The position numbers and the translations under genes are program-made. A model generated the notes under the pieces. The model made no database searches and was not told the origin of the DNA. It saw nothing but the letters and a program-made list of their open reading frames with translations. From the NCBI GenBank assembly GCA_019117185.1, contig DXAF01000063.1, forward strand, positions 1 to 46,964: a DNA stretch of 46,964 nt, written 5' to 3'. Each line of letters starts with the position of its first letter. Position 1 is the first letter of the stretch. This document shows positions 27,814-36,120 of the stretch, in pieces. Source of the stretch: Candidatus Limosilactobacillus intestinipullorum. GTDB lineage: Bacteria; Bacillota; Bacilli; Lactobacillales; Lactobacillaceae.

Positions 27814-29694
27814 TTAAGCATTTAATACGTGGACCCGATTGAGTCGTTTAGTAACGCCGTCTTTGTCTAGTCGTTCCAACACCATCATGGCATACTTACG
27901 TGAAGTTGCGGTCAAATCACGGTAACCACCCAGGTCAATTCCCGTCGGGTGGTCACGCAAATATTCAGTAACTTTTGCAACCACCCGCTGATAAACTGGA
28001 CGTGCAAAGTAGTAGCCGTCTGCTAGGCTAATAAAGTCTTGCCCATCAAATGCCACTAACAACGGCGTTGGGTCCTGACCATCAATCATGAGGTCAGTAA
28101 CTTTAAGCGGTGTCAAGTCATCCGTAGTCATCCGCTTTAGTAGTGCTGCCTTTTGCCGGACCTGCGCGGCAGTTAGTTGGACGGTAAAATCACTAGTTGC
28201 TACTAAATTATCCGCTACTTTTACCACACCGCTTGCCTGGACCCGTCCAAAGATTTCACTACCTAACGGTAACTGCAGCCAATCATTGATCTGTGAGATC
28301 ACCTCTGGCCGGGGAAGACCTGGGCGTAACGGGTTCTTTTGCTGTGCCGTACACAAATACGTTAAAACCCGTTCCTGAATACCTTGCCAGTATTGCTCGG
28401 TGAGGTAATAGTCCCCCACTTTTACTAGCTGTTTTTTAGCAACTAGTTCAGCGAGTAGCTTAACTACATCGTCATCATCAATATCCAACAAGCTTGCTAA
28501 AGCGGCCGCCGTCGCAACACCGCTCCCGGCGTTAGCCAGATAGTCAAGAATAATCGCGGACTGGTCACCACTCGCCCTAATCTTAAGGGTATTAATAATT
28601 GACTTATTATTTCGTGAATGGTACTTGGCATTGGCCGAAAGAACTCGGCCCCCCGCCACGGTAATCATTGGTGAATACGTCCGCATAATAAAGCGGTCAC
28701 CATTCTTAACCGCCACCGGTGCTTCAAGACGCAACTGGGCTAAGCACTTGCTACCACTATTGATGGTATCTTCGCCCATCGGGTAGATCCGGCCAAACGT
28801 TTCGACCGAACCAATATAAAGCCGGAAACGTTCGTTTAACTTTAAGGCAGGCACTCCCGGAAGCATCTGGAGTTCGACATCCAGTAATTTACCTGGTTGG
28901 ACGTTCCCCTTAACGGTAATGACATCACCCTTATGAAGCAAATTAGCTTTCACGTCAAGATTCAATGCTACCCGGTGGTCCGGTGCTGCTACCGGTTGGT
29001 CTGCATCATTGACTTGGATGTTCTTCACCCTTACAGGCAGTTGGTCCGGATAAACCATCAAGTTATCGCCGAGCTTAATAGCTCCATCAATCAGTGTCCC
29101 GGTTACAACCGTGCCGTGGCCCCTAATTGTAAATACCCGGTCAATATTTAACCGGGGATTGGTTCCTGGCCGATGCTTTTGAACTTTGCTAGCCACCTGG
29201 TCCATCACCTTAATCAGGTCATCAATTCCGCGACCAGTAACTGCATCCGTGACCACTAACGGTGCGCTCGCCAATGGTGTCTCCTTAAAATGTTCACGAA
29301 TATCATCGATGGTTAACTGGCACATTTCAGGGTCAACAGAGTCAGCCTTGGTAACCGCAATTACGAAGTTTTTAATCCCTAGCAAGGTTAAAATTGCTGC
29401 GTGCTCTTCTGTTTGCGGCATCACACCTTCTCCAGCGTCAACTACCAACAGCGCCATGTCAATTCCCGTCAGTCCAGAGATCATATTCTTCAAGAACTTT
29501 TCGTGCCCTGGAACGTCAACAAACGCAACCCGTTTTTTGCTCGGTAAATCAAAATAAGCGAAGCCTAAGTTAATTGTTAGACCCCGCTTCTTTTCTTCCG
29601 GAGCAGTATCGGTATCCGTGCCTGTTAGACGTTTAATAAGGGTGGTTTTGCCATGGTCGACATGTCCTGCGGTTGCAGTAACAATATAATCCAT
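27814..29694 (-). CDS. selB: Selenocysteine-specific elongation factor
   Basis: Carries Sec-tRNA-Sec to the ribosome at UGA codons that have a SECIS hairpin. EF-Tu-like GTPase with G1 AGHVDHGKTT at 9-18, DVPGHE at about 60-65 and an NKXD-like TKAD motif. The C-terminal third consists of winged-helix repeats that bind the SECIS RNA. 626 residues, close to E. coli SelB. The ribosome binding site is weak. Confidence 0.97.
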   Translation of the reverse strand: MDYIVTATAGHVDHGKTTLIKRLTGTDTDTAPEEKKRGLTINLGFAYFDLPSKKRVAFVDVPGHEKFLKNMISGLTGIDMALLVVDAGEGVMPQTEEHAAILTLLGIKNFVIAVTKADSVDPEMCQLTIDDIREHFKETPLASAPLVVTDAVTGRGIDDLIKVMDQVASKVQKHRPGTNPRLNIDRVFTIRGHGTVVTGTLIDGAIKLGDNLMVYPDQLPVRVKNIQVNDADQPVAAPDHRVALNLDVKANLLHKGDVITVKGNVQPGKLLDVELQMLPGVPALKLNERFRLYIGSVETFGRIYPMGEDTINSGSKCLAQLRLEAPVAVKNGDRFIMRTYSPMITVAGGRVLSANAKYHSRNNKSIINTLKIRASGDQSAIILDYLANAGSGVATAAALASLLDIDDDDVVKLLAELVAKKQLVKVGDYYLTEQYWQGIQERVLTYLCTAQQKNPLRPGLPRPEVISQINDWLQLPLGSEIFGRVQASGVVKVADNLVATSDFTVQLTAAQVRQKAALLKRMTTDDLTPLKVTDLMIDGQDPTPLLVAFDGQDFISLADGYYFARPVYQRVVAKVTEYLRDHPTGIDLGGYRDLTATSRKYAMMVLERLDKDGVTKRLNRVHVLNA

Positions 29695-29714
29695 GATTCA
29701 CTAATCCCGCTTTC

Positions 29715-29972
29715 TTATTTAATCGCCGTATAACTACTCTTAATTCCGTCACGTAGAGCATGATAAATGCCCTTGTAAGTGACACCATTATCATCTAGTA
29801 ACCTTCGTAACCGATTAGTATCGGTAAGTTCAAACCGCAAGCTTAAACCACAACCTGCAACAATCTGGCCTGGTGTTCCAATTAATCTTGCGTGAAATTG
29901 ATTATCCTTTGCTAATGTTTCCGTCTTGATTGCTTCGTGAGTTGAGTCAAAAACAACCAGACCGTATTCCAT
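29715..29972 (-). CDS. DUF3343 small protein (putative Se/S carrier)
   Basis: About 85 residues, with a single Cys in the AGCGLSLRF segment. DUF3343 genes recur next to yedF and cysteine-desulfurase genes in selenium-using bacteria and have been proposed as selenium or sulfur carriers; biochemical proof is lacking as far as I know. The start is uncertain: TTG, GTG and ATG lie within 13 nt, and I chose ATG. It is 21 bp upstream of selB. Confidence 0.75.
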   Translation of the reverse strand: MEYGLVVFDSTHEAIKTETLAKDNQFHARLIGTPGQIVAGCGLSLRFELTDTNRLRRLLDDNGVTYKGIYHALRDGIKSSYTAIK

Positions 29973-29991
29973 GTGCACGGTCAATCACCCA

Positions 29992-30648
29992 CTAGCATGG
30001 TTTTACAACCCGTTGGGCGGTCCGCATTAACTCGGTGATCCGGAACATGTTAGTAATTGAGCCAACTCCTAACTGGTCCTTGATATCAAAGAAGTTAACA
30101 CAAATCCCGCATTCCATAATCTTAACACCCATTTTTTCAAGTGCTTGAAGATCTTCTACGGTGTCCGCGTCCTTCATGGCCAACTTCACACCACTATTAA
30201 ACATTAAGATGTATTCTGGCAAGACGTCCTGCTCAGTTAATGAAGAAACAAAGCTCTTCGCTAATTGCTTACCTAGCGTAGAGTCACCCCGACCAACTTC
30301 GTCTGAATCAAGAACAACAATGTAGCCGTCAGAAAGACGAATACTATTGAACGCTGCTGGTTCAACCCGTTGCTGATCATTACCGTCATCGACAACAGTG
30401 GCATTAATCGCTGCATCACAAGCTGTAGGAGCTGCTGTTGCTTGCTTTTCTACGGTGACCGCCCATTCATGGTCACCCTTTTGTTCAACAGAAACCTTAT
30501 ACCCCAGCTGCTTAGCCATCTTAGAAATGTTTTCCGTCGCGATTTCTTCACTTACACGTGTCACAACAACATCATTATCCCGCAAAGCTTTACGAGTCAT
30601 AATAACAGGCGTTGGACAAGCCTTTCCCATTGCATCAACTGTTTGCAT
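29992..30648 (-). CDS. yedF: Selenium metabolism protein YedF
   Basis: 218 residues in two domains. The N-terminus is TusA/SirA-like with the signature ACPTPV (Cys11), a persulfide carrier motif. The C-terminus is DsrE-like with MECGICVNFF. This fused form is the selenium-associated YedF found beside selD. It probably passes reduced selenium or sulfur between the desulfurase-like protein and SelD (inference). A clear AAAGGAG precedes the ATG, 26 bp after selD. Confidence 0.88.
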   Translation of the reverse strand: MQTVDAMGKACPTPVIMTRKALRDNDVVVTRVSEEIATENISKMAKQLGYKVSVEQKGDHEWAVTVEKQATAAPTACDAAINATVVDDGNDQQRVEPAAFNSIRLSDGYIVVLDSDEVGRGDSTLGKQLAKSFVSSLTEQDVLPEYILMFNSGVKLAMKDADTVEDLQALEKMGVKIMECGICVNFFDIKDQLGVGSITNMFRITELMRTAQRVVKPC

Positions 30649-30674
30649 ACCTAAAGATCTCCTTTTTACTTAAC

Positions 30675-31715
30675 TTAATCAACAATAATCTCAACTGGGT
30701 CAGTAGGGTCCTTCTTCGTGACTTTGCCAATAATTGCTGGCTTAGTTGCTAACTCATTCATTTTTGCCATCATTTCATCTGCATATTCTGGTTGGACCGC
30801 AATTAGCAGACCACCAGACGTCTGCGGATCAAATAGGACTTCTTCGAGAGCATAATCATCAAAAGTCATTTTAATGCGGTTACCAATAAAGTCACGGTTG
30901 CGCTGACCACCAGCCGTGGTCAGAAATTCACCACCACATTCGTATGCTTCTGGAATCATCGGAATATTTTCGGCAGTCAACGTTGCCTGATGTTCACCAT
31001 GCAGCATTTCAGTTAGGTGACCGGCCAAACCAAAGCCGGTAATATCAGTACAGGAATCGACTGGATACTCACGCATGATATCAGCAGCATATTTATTAAG
31101 TGTCGTCATCGAAGTAATTGCTGCCTGGTAGGCTGCCTCACTGGTTTGCTTGGCGTTATACGCGGAAACAACCATTCCCACTCCTAGTGGCTTGGTCAGG
31201 ATTAGTACATCACCGTCTTGAACCCGGTCATTACGCAGGATCTTATCTGGTGCAACCTTCCCCATTACCGACAGGCCATACTTAGCCCGGTGGTCATGGA
31301 TTGAGTGTCCACCGGCCAGAATTCCGCCGGCTTCTTTCACCTTTTCCGCACCCCCCTTTAGGATTTTCTCCAATATGTTCATATTGCTATCCTCAGGGAA
31401 GCATACAATATTAAGACAGGTCACAACATCTCCACCCATTGCAAAGACGTCTGATAAAGCATTAGTTGCAGCAATTTGGCCAAATAGGTATGGGTCAGTA
31501 ACCATTGATGGAAAAAAATCAAGGGTCTGGATAATAGCGGTATCGTCATCAATCCGATAAACCGCTGCATCATCGTCTGAATTATAGCCGACTAACAACC
31601 GATCACTTTGCTTGGGACGCGGTAATGATTTTAAAATTGCTGCTAAATTACCAGCGCCAATTTTAGCATTGCAACCACCACACACGGTTAAAAAGTCATC
31701 ATTAGCTGATGCCAT
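30675..31715 (-). CDS. selD: Selenophosphate synthetase
   Basis: Makes selenophosphate from selenide and ATP. 346 residues. The active-site loop is CGGCNAK, with Cys15 and Lys18 in the positions of E. coli Cys17 and Lys20; it is a Cys form with no in-frame UGA. Gly-rich ATP-binding segments (AMGGD, GGHSIHD) follow. AAGGAG precedes the ATG. Two small hairpins lie between the upstream permease and selD. Confidence 0.97.
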   Translation of the reverse strand: MASANDDFLTVCGGCNAKIGAGNLAAILKSLPRPKQSDRLLVGYNSDDDAAVYRIDDDTAIIQTLDFFPSMVTDPYLFGQIAATNALSDVFAMGGDVVTCLNIVCFPEDSNMNILEKILKGGAEKVKEAGGILAGGHSIHDHRAKYGLSVMGKVAPDKILRNDRVQDGDVLILTKPLGVGMVVSAYNAKQTSEAAYQAAITSMTTLNKYAADIMREYPVDSCTDITGFGLAGHLTEMLHGEHQATLTAENIPMIPEAYECGGEFLTTAGGQRNRDFIGNRIKMTFDDYALEEVLFDPQTSGGLLIAVQPEYADEMMAKMNELATKPAIIGKVTKKDPTDPVEIIVD

Positions 31716-31741
31716 CCTTGTTTCACTCCTTATGTTTATTA

Positions 31742-31785
31742 AGGCTTACTAAAGCCTATGTATGGCCATGAAGCTAATCATGGCC
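31742..31785 (-). promoter_or_regulatory. Tandem hairpins before selD
   Basis: On the minus strand GGCCATGA/TCATGGCC (8 bp, loop 6; 31764-31785) is followed by AGGCTT/AAGCCT (6 bp, loop 4; 31742-31757). Neither has a T run, so they look like RNA-stability, processing or attenuation elements inside the prdF-permease-selD transcript. Confidence 0.5.
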
Positions 31786-31809
31786 AAGAAAAAATATGTG
31801 TTTAAGCAA

Positions 31810-32703
31810 TTACGCTTGCTTCTGCGCCTTAAACTTCTTAATACCTTCAACAAGCATCAAGATTGAAGTATAAATCATAACGATGATAACTAACCACGTC
31901 AGCATCTTAACATTCATACTCTTAACAAACGTGTAGGCTACATAGACACCTAGACTACCAAAAATAGTAATCGCAACTGATGGTACCCGCGCATAGTCAT
32001 TATTCTTGATGAAAGTGTGTGCAGCAACTGGCATCAATGCCGCACAAGAAGCCATCATGATCGGGAAAGTAACTAATGGGTTCATCCCCATTAAGTAGAC
32101 TAACGCCAAACATGGTGCATAAAGACCAATTCCGGCGGTCATTAAAGCCCCTAAAATGAAGTTGATAATTGCGGAAACCCACAGCTTCCAACCGTGGATC
32201 CCCATTGCAGTATTACCAGCACCAAGGGCAGCAGTAACACCAGTGGCGGAAAGGATCATTAGGACCGCAGTAATTGCCAACGCAATCCCCATAACAACCT
32301 GGATCTTCTTTTCATCAAACTGCGCAACCACCTTTGAACCCAGCCAAGAGCCAAGAATAGCGGCAACCACCATTACAAGTAAGGTCGTACTCTCAACTTT
32401 AACTGTCCCGGTATAAAGGAAGGCTTCTACCAGGACTGGGATTGAACAAGCAACCGTTAAAGTACCTGGTAATAACTTATCGTTTTTTAAGGAGTGCGTT
32501 AACTTTAGGAACATCGTCGTCGGTGCATAGGAACCAATTCCTAAAGTATCGAAGAAGTTGGTAATAAAACCAATAATTCCCGTAACAATCCAATTCCCAT
32601 CGTTAATTTTCTTCCGGTTAACGATCAAGTCACGGCCAAAGATAATCACAATATAAACTGACATAATGGCCAAGATGATCCGGACAATAACCGTACCGTT
32701 CAT
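31810..32703 (-). CDS. TauE/SafE (TSUP) family permease, copy 2
   Basis: 297 residues, about eight membrane segments, closely similar to copy 1 at 24127 throughout. It begins 23 bp after prdF and precedes selD, so it is embedded in the prd-sel operon. The substrate is unknown: a selenium or sulfur anion, or the product 5-aminovalerate, are both reasonable from context. AGGAGG precedes the ATG. Confidence 0.87.
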   Translation of the reverse strand: MNGTVIVRIILAIMSVYIVIIFGRDLIVNRKKINDGNWIVTGIIGFITNFFDTLGIGSYAPTTMFLKLTHSLKNDKLLPGTLTVACSIPVLVEAFLYTGTVKVESTTLLVMVVAAILGSWLGSKVVAQFDEKKIQVVMGIALAITAVLMILSATGVTAALGAGNTAMGIHGWKLWVSAIINFILGALMTAGIGLYAPCLALVYLMGMNPLVTFPIMMASCAALMPVAAHTFIKNNDYARVPSVAITIFGSLGVYVAYTFVKSMNVKMLTWLVIIVMIYTSILMLVEGIKKFKAQKQA

Positions 32704-32726
32704 ATGCTAATACCTCCTAAATGATT

Positions 32727-33743
32727 TTATTTGAGGTTAAAACCTCCTGATAGTGGATCATGCGGATCAAATAGTAAGGTATTAAAGCCAGTAATATATG
32801 CAGAACCCGTAACTTCTGGAATAACGGCCTTTTGGTCTCCTATTGTCGTTTCCTTCAGAACCCTACCAACAAATTTAGTTTGTAAAATACTCTCATAAAC
32901 AAACTTCTCGTTCAGGCCTAGTTCACCTTTAGCATGTAAGGTGGCCATTTTGGCACTCGTCCCCGTCCCACAAGGTGAGCGATCAACCTGACCGTCACCG
33001 AAGACAACTACGTTTTGCATCGTTGCGTCTTCGGACTTTGGATCACCATACATTTCAACCAAGTCGATTGTATTAATGTACGGCATTGTTGGGTGTTGAA
33101 CCTTAATTTGTTCATTAGCAGCACGTAGGATCTTCATCCCAATCTCAGCTAACTTAGATGAGTTTTCAGGATTAATCTTTTCCTTAACTTCCGCAACCGG
33201 TAAGATTGCAAAGAAGCTACCACCAAATGAAACATCTAGTGTAATCTTTCCCAGATCAGGAACATCAATCGTGACATCCTTCTTGTACAAGAATGCTGGA
33301 ACGTTTTGGAACGAAACGCTATCAACAACGAACGGTTCTGACATGTGTGCAGTTGCCCGAATAATACCTGCTGGCGCTTCTAAGACAACTTGCTTTTCAC
33401 GGTCTTCTTCCTTAACGTCCACCATACCGGTCTCGACAATTGCCGTTACTGCAGCAATTGTATTATGGCCACACATGTTGAGGTAGCCACCAGTATCCAT
33501 AAAAATAATTCCAAAATCGGCCTCAGGGTTTTTAGCGGGTACCAAAAAGGCACCAAACATTTCACTGTGACCCCGTGGCTCTAGCATAATGGCCTTTCGT
33601 AAATCATCATGGTGGTCAATCAAATATTGCTTTTCTTCAGCAATCGTGTTTCCTTCTAGCTTGGGAATACCACCAATAACGATCCGTGCGGCTTCACCGG
33701 CCGTATGTGAATCAATAACGCTTAGCATTCTGTTAAACTTCAT
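32727..33743 (-). CDS. prdF: Proline racemase
   Basis: Converts L-proline to D-proline, the substrate of the reductase. Cofactor-independent two-cysteine enzyme: Cys91 in NMCGHNT and Cys258 in SPCGTGT are the acid/base pair. 338 residues. GGAGG lies 9 nt from the ATG at 33743 and only 3 nt from an ATG two codons earlier, so I take the inner one. Its place after prdE is as in clostridial prd clusters. Confidence 0.94.
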   Translation of the reverse strand: MKFNRMLSVIDSHTAGEAARIVIGGIPKLEGNTIAEEKQYLIDHHDDLRKAIMLEPRGHSEMFGAFLVPAKNPEADFGIIFMDTGGYLNMCGHNTIAAVTAIVETGMVDVKEEDREKQVVLEAPAGIIRATAHMSEPFVVDSVSFQNVPAFLYKKDVTIDVPDLGKITLDVSFGGSFFAILPVAEVKEKINPENSSKLAEIGMKILRAANEQIKVQHPTMPYINTIDLVEMYGDPKSEDATMQNVVVFGDGQVDRSPCGTGTSAKMATLHAKGELGLNEKFVYESILQTKFVGRVLKETTIGDQKAVIPEVTGSAYITGFNTLLFDPHDPLSGGFNLK

Positions 33744-33760
33744 CTTCATATACCTCCCGT

Positions 33761-34237
33761 CTATTCATTTCCATCAGCTCGCATCTTGAGCTTCAGTAAA
33801 CCGAGAGCCTTATTTGCATCATGCAAATCAAGGTTATTCTCGCCAACAACCGTGGTTTCTATTCCCTGAGCAGACTTATTTATATCCAAGACATACTTTG
33901 TATAGTCATTACTAACCACAAAAGTTGCTTGCTTACCAATAAACTTTAAGCCAACAACCGAAATGCCTTCATCGCCGATCGCCGACATGGTATTCATAAA
34001 ATCAACGTCTGAGTTTCCCCAGCCATCAGCAGAAATAACGGCCCCATGGGTCCCCATTCCCTTTAACCACTTAGCCGTTCGCTGACCAACTAAGTGTTTT
34101 AGGCTATTATCCTGTGGTGTACCAACGACCACAATTCCCTGAAGGTTAATATCGGGATCATTTCCAAAAACCTGTACTAATGGATCATGGAAGTGGTGAA
34201 GGGTTGTTTCCTTAGTGGACGGTCCGACACCCATCAT
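33761..34237 (-). CDS. prdE: PrdE, PrdA C-terminal-half paralogue
   Basis: 158 residues. It starts MMGVGPSTKETT and aligns with the segment of PrdA that begins at the pyruvoyl cleavage site (CIGPASKETS). The catalytic Cys of PrdA is replaced by Gly, so no pyruvoyl group is expected. Prd clusters of clostridia carry the same gene after prdD; its function is not known to me. It follows prdD by 12 bp with an AAAGG site. Confidence 0.88.
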   Translation of the reverse strand: MMGVGPSTKETTLHHFHDPLVQVFGNDPDINLQGIVVVGTPQDNSLKHLVGQRTAKWLKGMGTHGAVISADGWGNSDVDFMNTMSAIGDEGISVVGLKFIGKQATFVVSNDYTKYVLDINKSAQGIETTVVGENNLDLHDANKALGLLKLKMRADGNE

Positions 34238-34249
34238 TAATCATCCTTT

Positions 34250-34996
34250 CTAAACCATTGCGTGAATTGCACCATCACGATACTCGTTTGGTGTTAGCAA
34301 CACTGGGAAGTTATCCATATCGATAATCGATTCGCCCCCGTGCATCCCACTAGGTTCAGTTGGGACCAAAAGATTGTCATACATGGCCCCTTGTCCTGCC
34401 ACTTGTTTGACAATTACAACATTGGGCTTTCCCTTGCCTTGGCTTGGATAATTATGGTATTCATGGGTTTCACTTGCTTCCCGCCCATCAATCATCTTCA
34501 TGATTTTTCTCAGCGGTTGCAAATAATCATCCGCGTACTTAAAAATATCGGTAAATAATTCACGACTATATTCATACTTAGCGCCAAGTAAGACGTCAAA
34601 GGAAATAATATAGTCCTCGGGTCCTGGTGTACCGGCCTTTCCTAGTTTAATTTGGTCTTCCAAAATCCCATCAGAAGAACCAAAGTCATGTAGTTGCTTA
34701 CCAGTAACATCGGCACCCGTAATAATCATATCGACCCCGGTTAGCGTATGCGTTAAGCCGTTTCCCAAGCTTCCAAGTACCTTTGTTGAAATTGGGACAA
34801 CATCCATAATGGAGTTAACCGGTACATTAAGATGGTGTGGTCGAATTATACGAATTTTTATTGAATCATAAAACGAAGGCAATTCTTCGTTAATCTGCCT
34901 AGGGATTACAAGGTGACCAGCATCGAAATGGTACTCATCACCAAAAGTAACATCCTGAACATCAAAGGATTTAATTTTCAAGATATCATCTTCCAT
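34250..34996 (-). CDS. prdD: PrdD, PrdA N-terminal-half paralogue
   Basis: 248 residues resembling the PrdA region just before the cleavage site: it shares the FGSSxG, the IMGQGAMHDNL-like (VAGQGAMYDNL) and DGxIHA motifs, and stops right after IHAMV, exactly where PrdA is cut. With prdE it looks like a naturally split, non-cleaving PrdA copy. Role unknown; a scaffold or assembly partner is possible. GAGGGG precedes the ATG. Confidence 0.88.
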   Translation of the reverse strand: MEDDILKIKSFDVQDVTFGDEYHFDAGHLVIPRQINEELPSFYDSIKIRIIRPHHLNVPVNSIMDVVPISTKVLGSLGNGLTHTLTGVDMIITGADVTGKQLHDFGSSDGILEDQIKLGKAGTPGPEDYIISFDVLLGAKYEYSRELFTDIFKYADDYLQPLRKIMKMIDGREASETHEYHNYPSQGKGKPNVVIVKQVAGQGAMYDNLLVPTEPSGMHGGESIIDMDNFPVLLTPNEYRDGAIHAMV

Positions 34997-35014
34997 AGGT
35001 TTCCCCTCTTTCTA

Positions 35015-35060
35015 AATAAGGCGCGGCCATACAGAATAACTCATATAGCCGCGCCTTATT
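35015..35060 (-). promoter_or_regulatory. GC-rich hairpin between prdB and prdD
   Basis: A perfect 13-bp stem (35015-35027 with 35048-35060) with a 20-nt loop starts 14 nt after the prdB stop. No T run follows on the minus strand. It may stabilise the 3' end of the prdA-prdB message or reduce read-through into prdD, giving more catalytic subunits than downstream proteins. Confidence 0.6.
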
Positions 35061-35074
35061 AGCCTTATTTGAGG

Positions 35075-35800
35075 TTAAATATCGGCAACATATTCGTACG
35101 GAAGTGGTACGATCTTGCCAGGTTGGTCAATTTCCACCAGTTGTTTCAACGTATCTTTTACGATGCCCGTTTGCATCTCCACGTTGTTTGGTTCGCCGGC
35201 ATTGGCACCCATTGGTACACGAGGAGCAACGGCACGTGGCGTACCTTGCTGACGTACTACTGGAGGTAACGCTGCAATGATAATAGTAGGAATCCCTAGA
35301 GATTCAATAGCTCGCTGCACGATCACGGCAGTTCTGTGGCAGGTACCTCAACCAGCAGTCAGAATAACGCCATCGACGCCTTCCTCTTTAACCTTCTTTG
35401 CAATTGCTGGACCAGTTTCTTCAGTGAAGACCTTAACGTCTCCACCACCACCCATACAAGTGTAGAAGTTTGGAGCAAGTGAACCGATGAAGCCTTCATC
35501 AGCAAGTTCACGTAAACGATCAATTGGGAACATGCAGTTGATGTCCTTGTTAACATCGGTGTTATCATAACCACCGTGTGAAACCATCAATTCATCATCC
35601 GTAGCAGTGCTTGGGACAACCCGGTAACTAGTATCACCGGCTAAATTGAAAGGCTTATCTTTCTTCAAGTGGACACCAGCGGCAGTAACAATCGCAATCT
35701 TCATGTCCTTAAGCGGCTTCGTTACTTTTGCGAAAACCGGCTTTGGTGTGATGGGCACGAAGACTTCGGATTGTAAGCCATCAACTTTTAATAAGCTCAT
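35075..35800 (-). CDS. prdB: D-proline reductase selenoprotein subunit PrdB (UGA = Sec151)
   Basis: Read through the in-frame TGA at 35348-35350, the product is 241 residues, the usual PrdB length. The UGA falls in the LTAG-Sec-GTCHR context, giving a UxxC redox motif at 151-154 in place of CxxC. The frame is uninterrupted on both sides: 150 codons before and 90 after. Sec151 attacks D-proline to open the ring with the PrdA pyruvoyl group, yielding 5-aminovalerate. The start overlaps the upstream gene by 4 nt (ATGA). An annotation that ignores Sec would split or truncate this gene. Confidence 0.96.
35315..35331 (-). promoter_or_regulatory. bSECIS-like hairpin in prdB
   Basis: On the minus strand CTGC-CG-TGAT-CG-T-GCAG forms a six-pair stem with one bulged T and a UGAU apical loop containing G. 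The loop begins 22 nt after the UGA, inside the 16-37 nt range described for bacterial SECIS elements. The fold is by hand, so the stem limits are approximate. Confidence 0.6.
35348..35350 (-). other. prdB: Selenocysteine UGA codon of prdB
   Basis: TGA on the minus strand, codon 151 of prdB, followed by GGT ACC TGC (Gly-Thr-Cys). The presence of selA, selB, selC and selD in the same island supports recoding rather than a nonsense mutation. Confidence 0.93.
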
Positions 35801-36120
35801 TCCTGTTTCCTTCCTTTCTCTTTGGCAATTGCTGCCATTCGTTTTTTATACTCATGAAGCGCACCTAAATACTTTTGGTTAGCTTCTGTATCAAGAACTT
35901 CTGGATAAGACATTAACCAGCCGACCTCTTCACCAACTTTTGGATCATACTCCGTAATTAGGAGACGACGTGGAACATCCATTTTCCCCATTCGTCCTTT
36001 GAAGTCGATTTTAACACTAACGTCATTTACTTCGGTAATCACGCCTTCAAATACGCGTTCCGTTGATGAATACTTTAGCTTATCGATTTCCGAAGAATAA
36101 TCCATCCGTTTATCAGTCAT
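35797..36120 (-). CDS. Small conserved protein of prd operons
   Basis: 107 residues, predicted soluble. A beta-rich middle (FEGVITEVNDVSVKIDFKGR) is followed by a charged helical end. Similar small genes occur between prdA and prdB in clostridial clusters (CBO2463/CBO2479-type family, named from memory). Function unknown. It overlaps prdA by one base (TAATG) and prdB by four, so all three are translationally coupled, which suggests near-equal amounts and a part in assembly or maturation. Confidence 0.75.
   Translation of the reverse strand: MTDKRMDYSSEIDKLKYSSTERVFEGVITEVNDVSVKIDFKGRMGKMDVPRRLLITEYDPKVGEEVGWLMSYPEVLDTEANQKYLGALHEYKKRMAAIAKEKGRKQE

Noticed and set aside
33761-34996. prdD-prdE as a frameshifted prdA copy
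   Set aside because: prdE has its own ribosome binding site and the same two-gene arrangement occurs in clostridial prd clusters.
35348-35800. prdB as a nonsense-mutated pseudogene
   Set aside because: The only interruption is UGA at the expected Sec position, both sides are intact, and all four sel genes are present.
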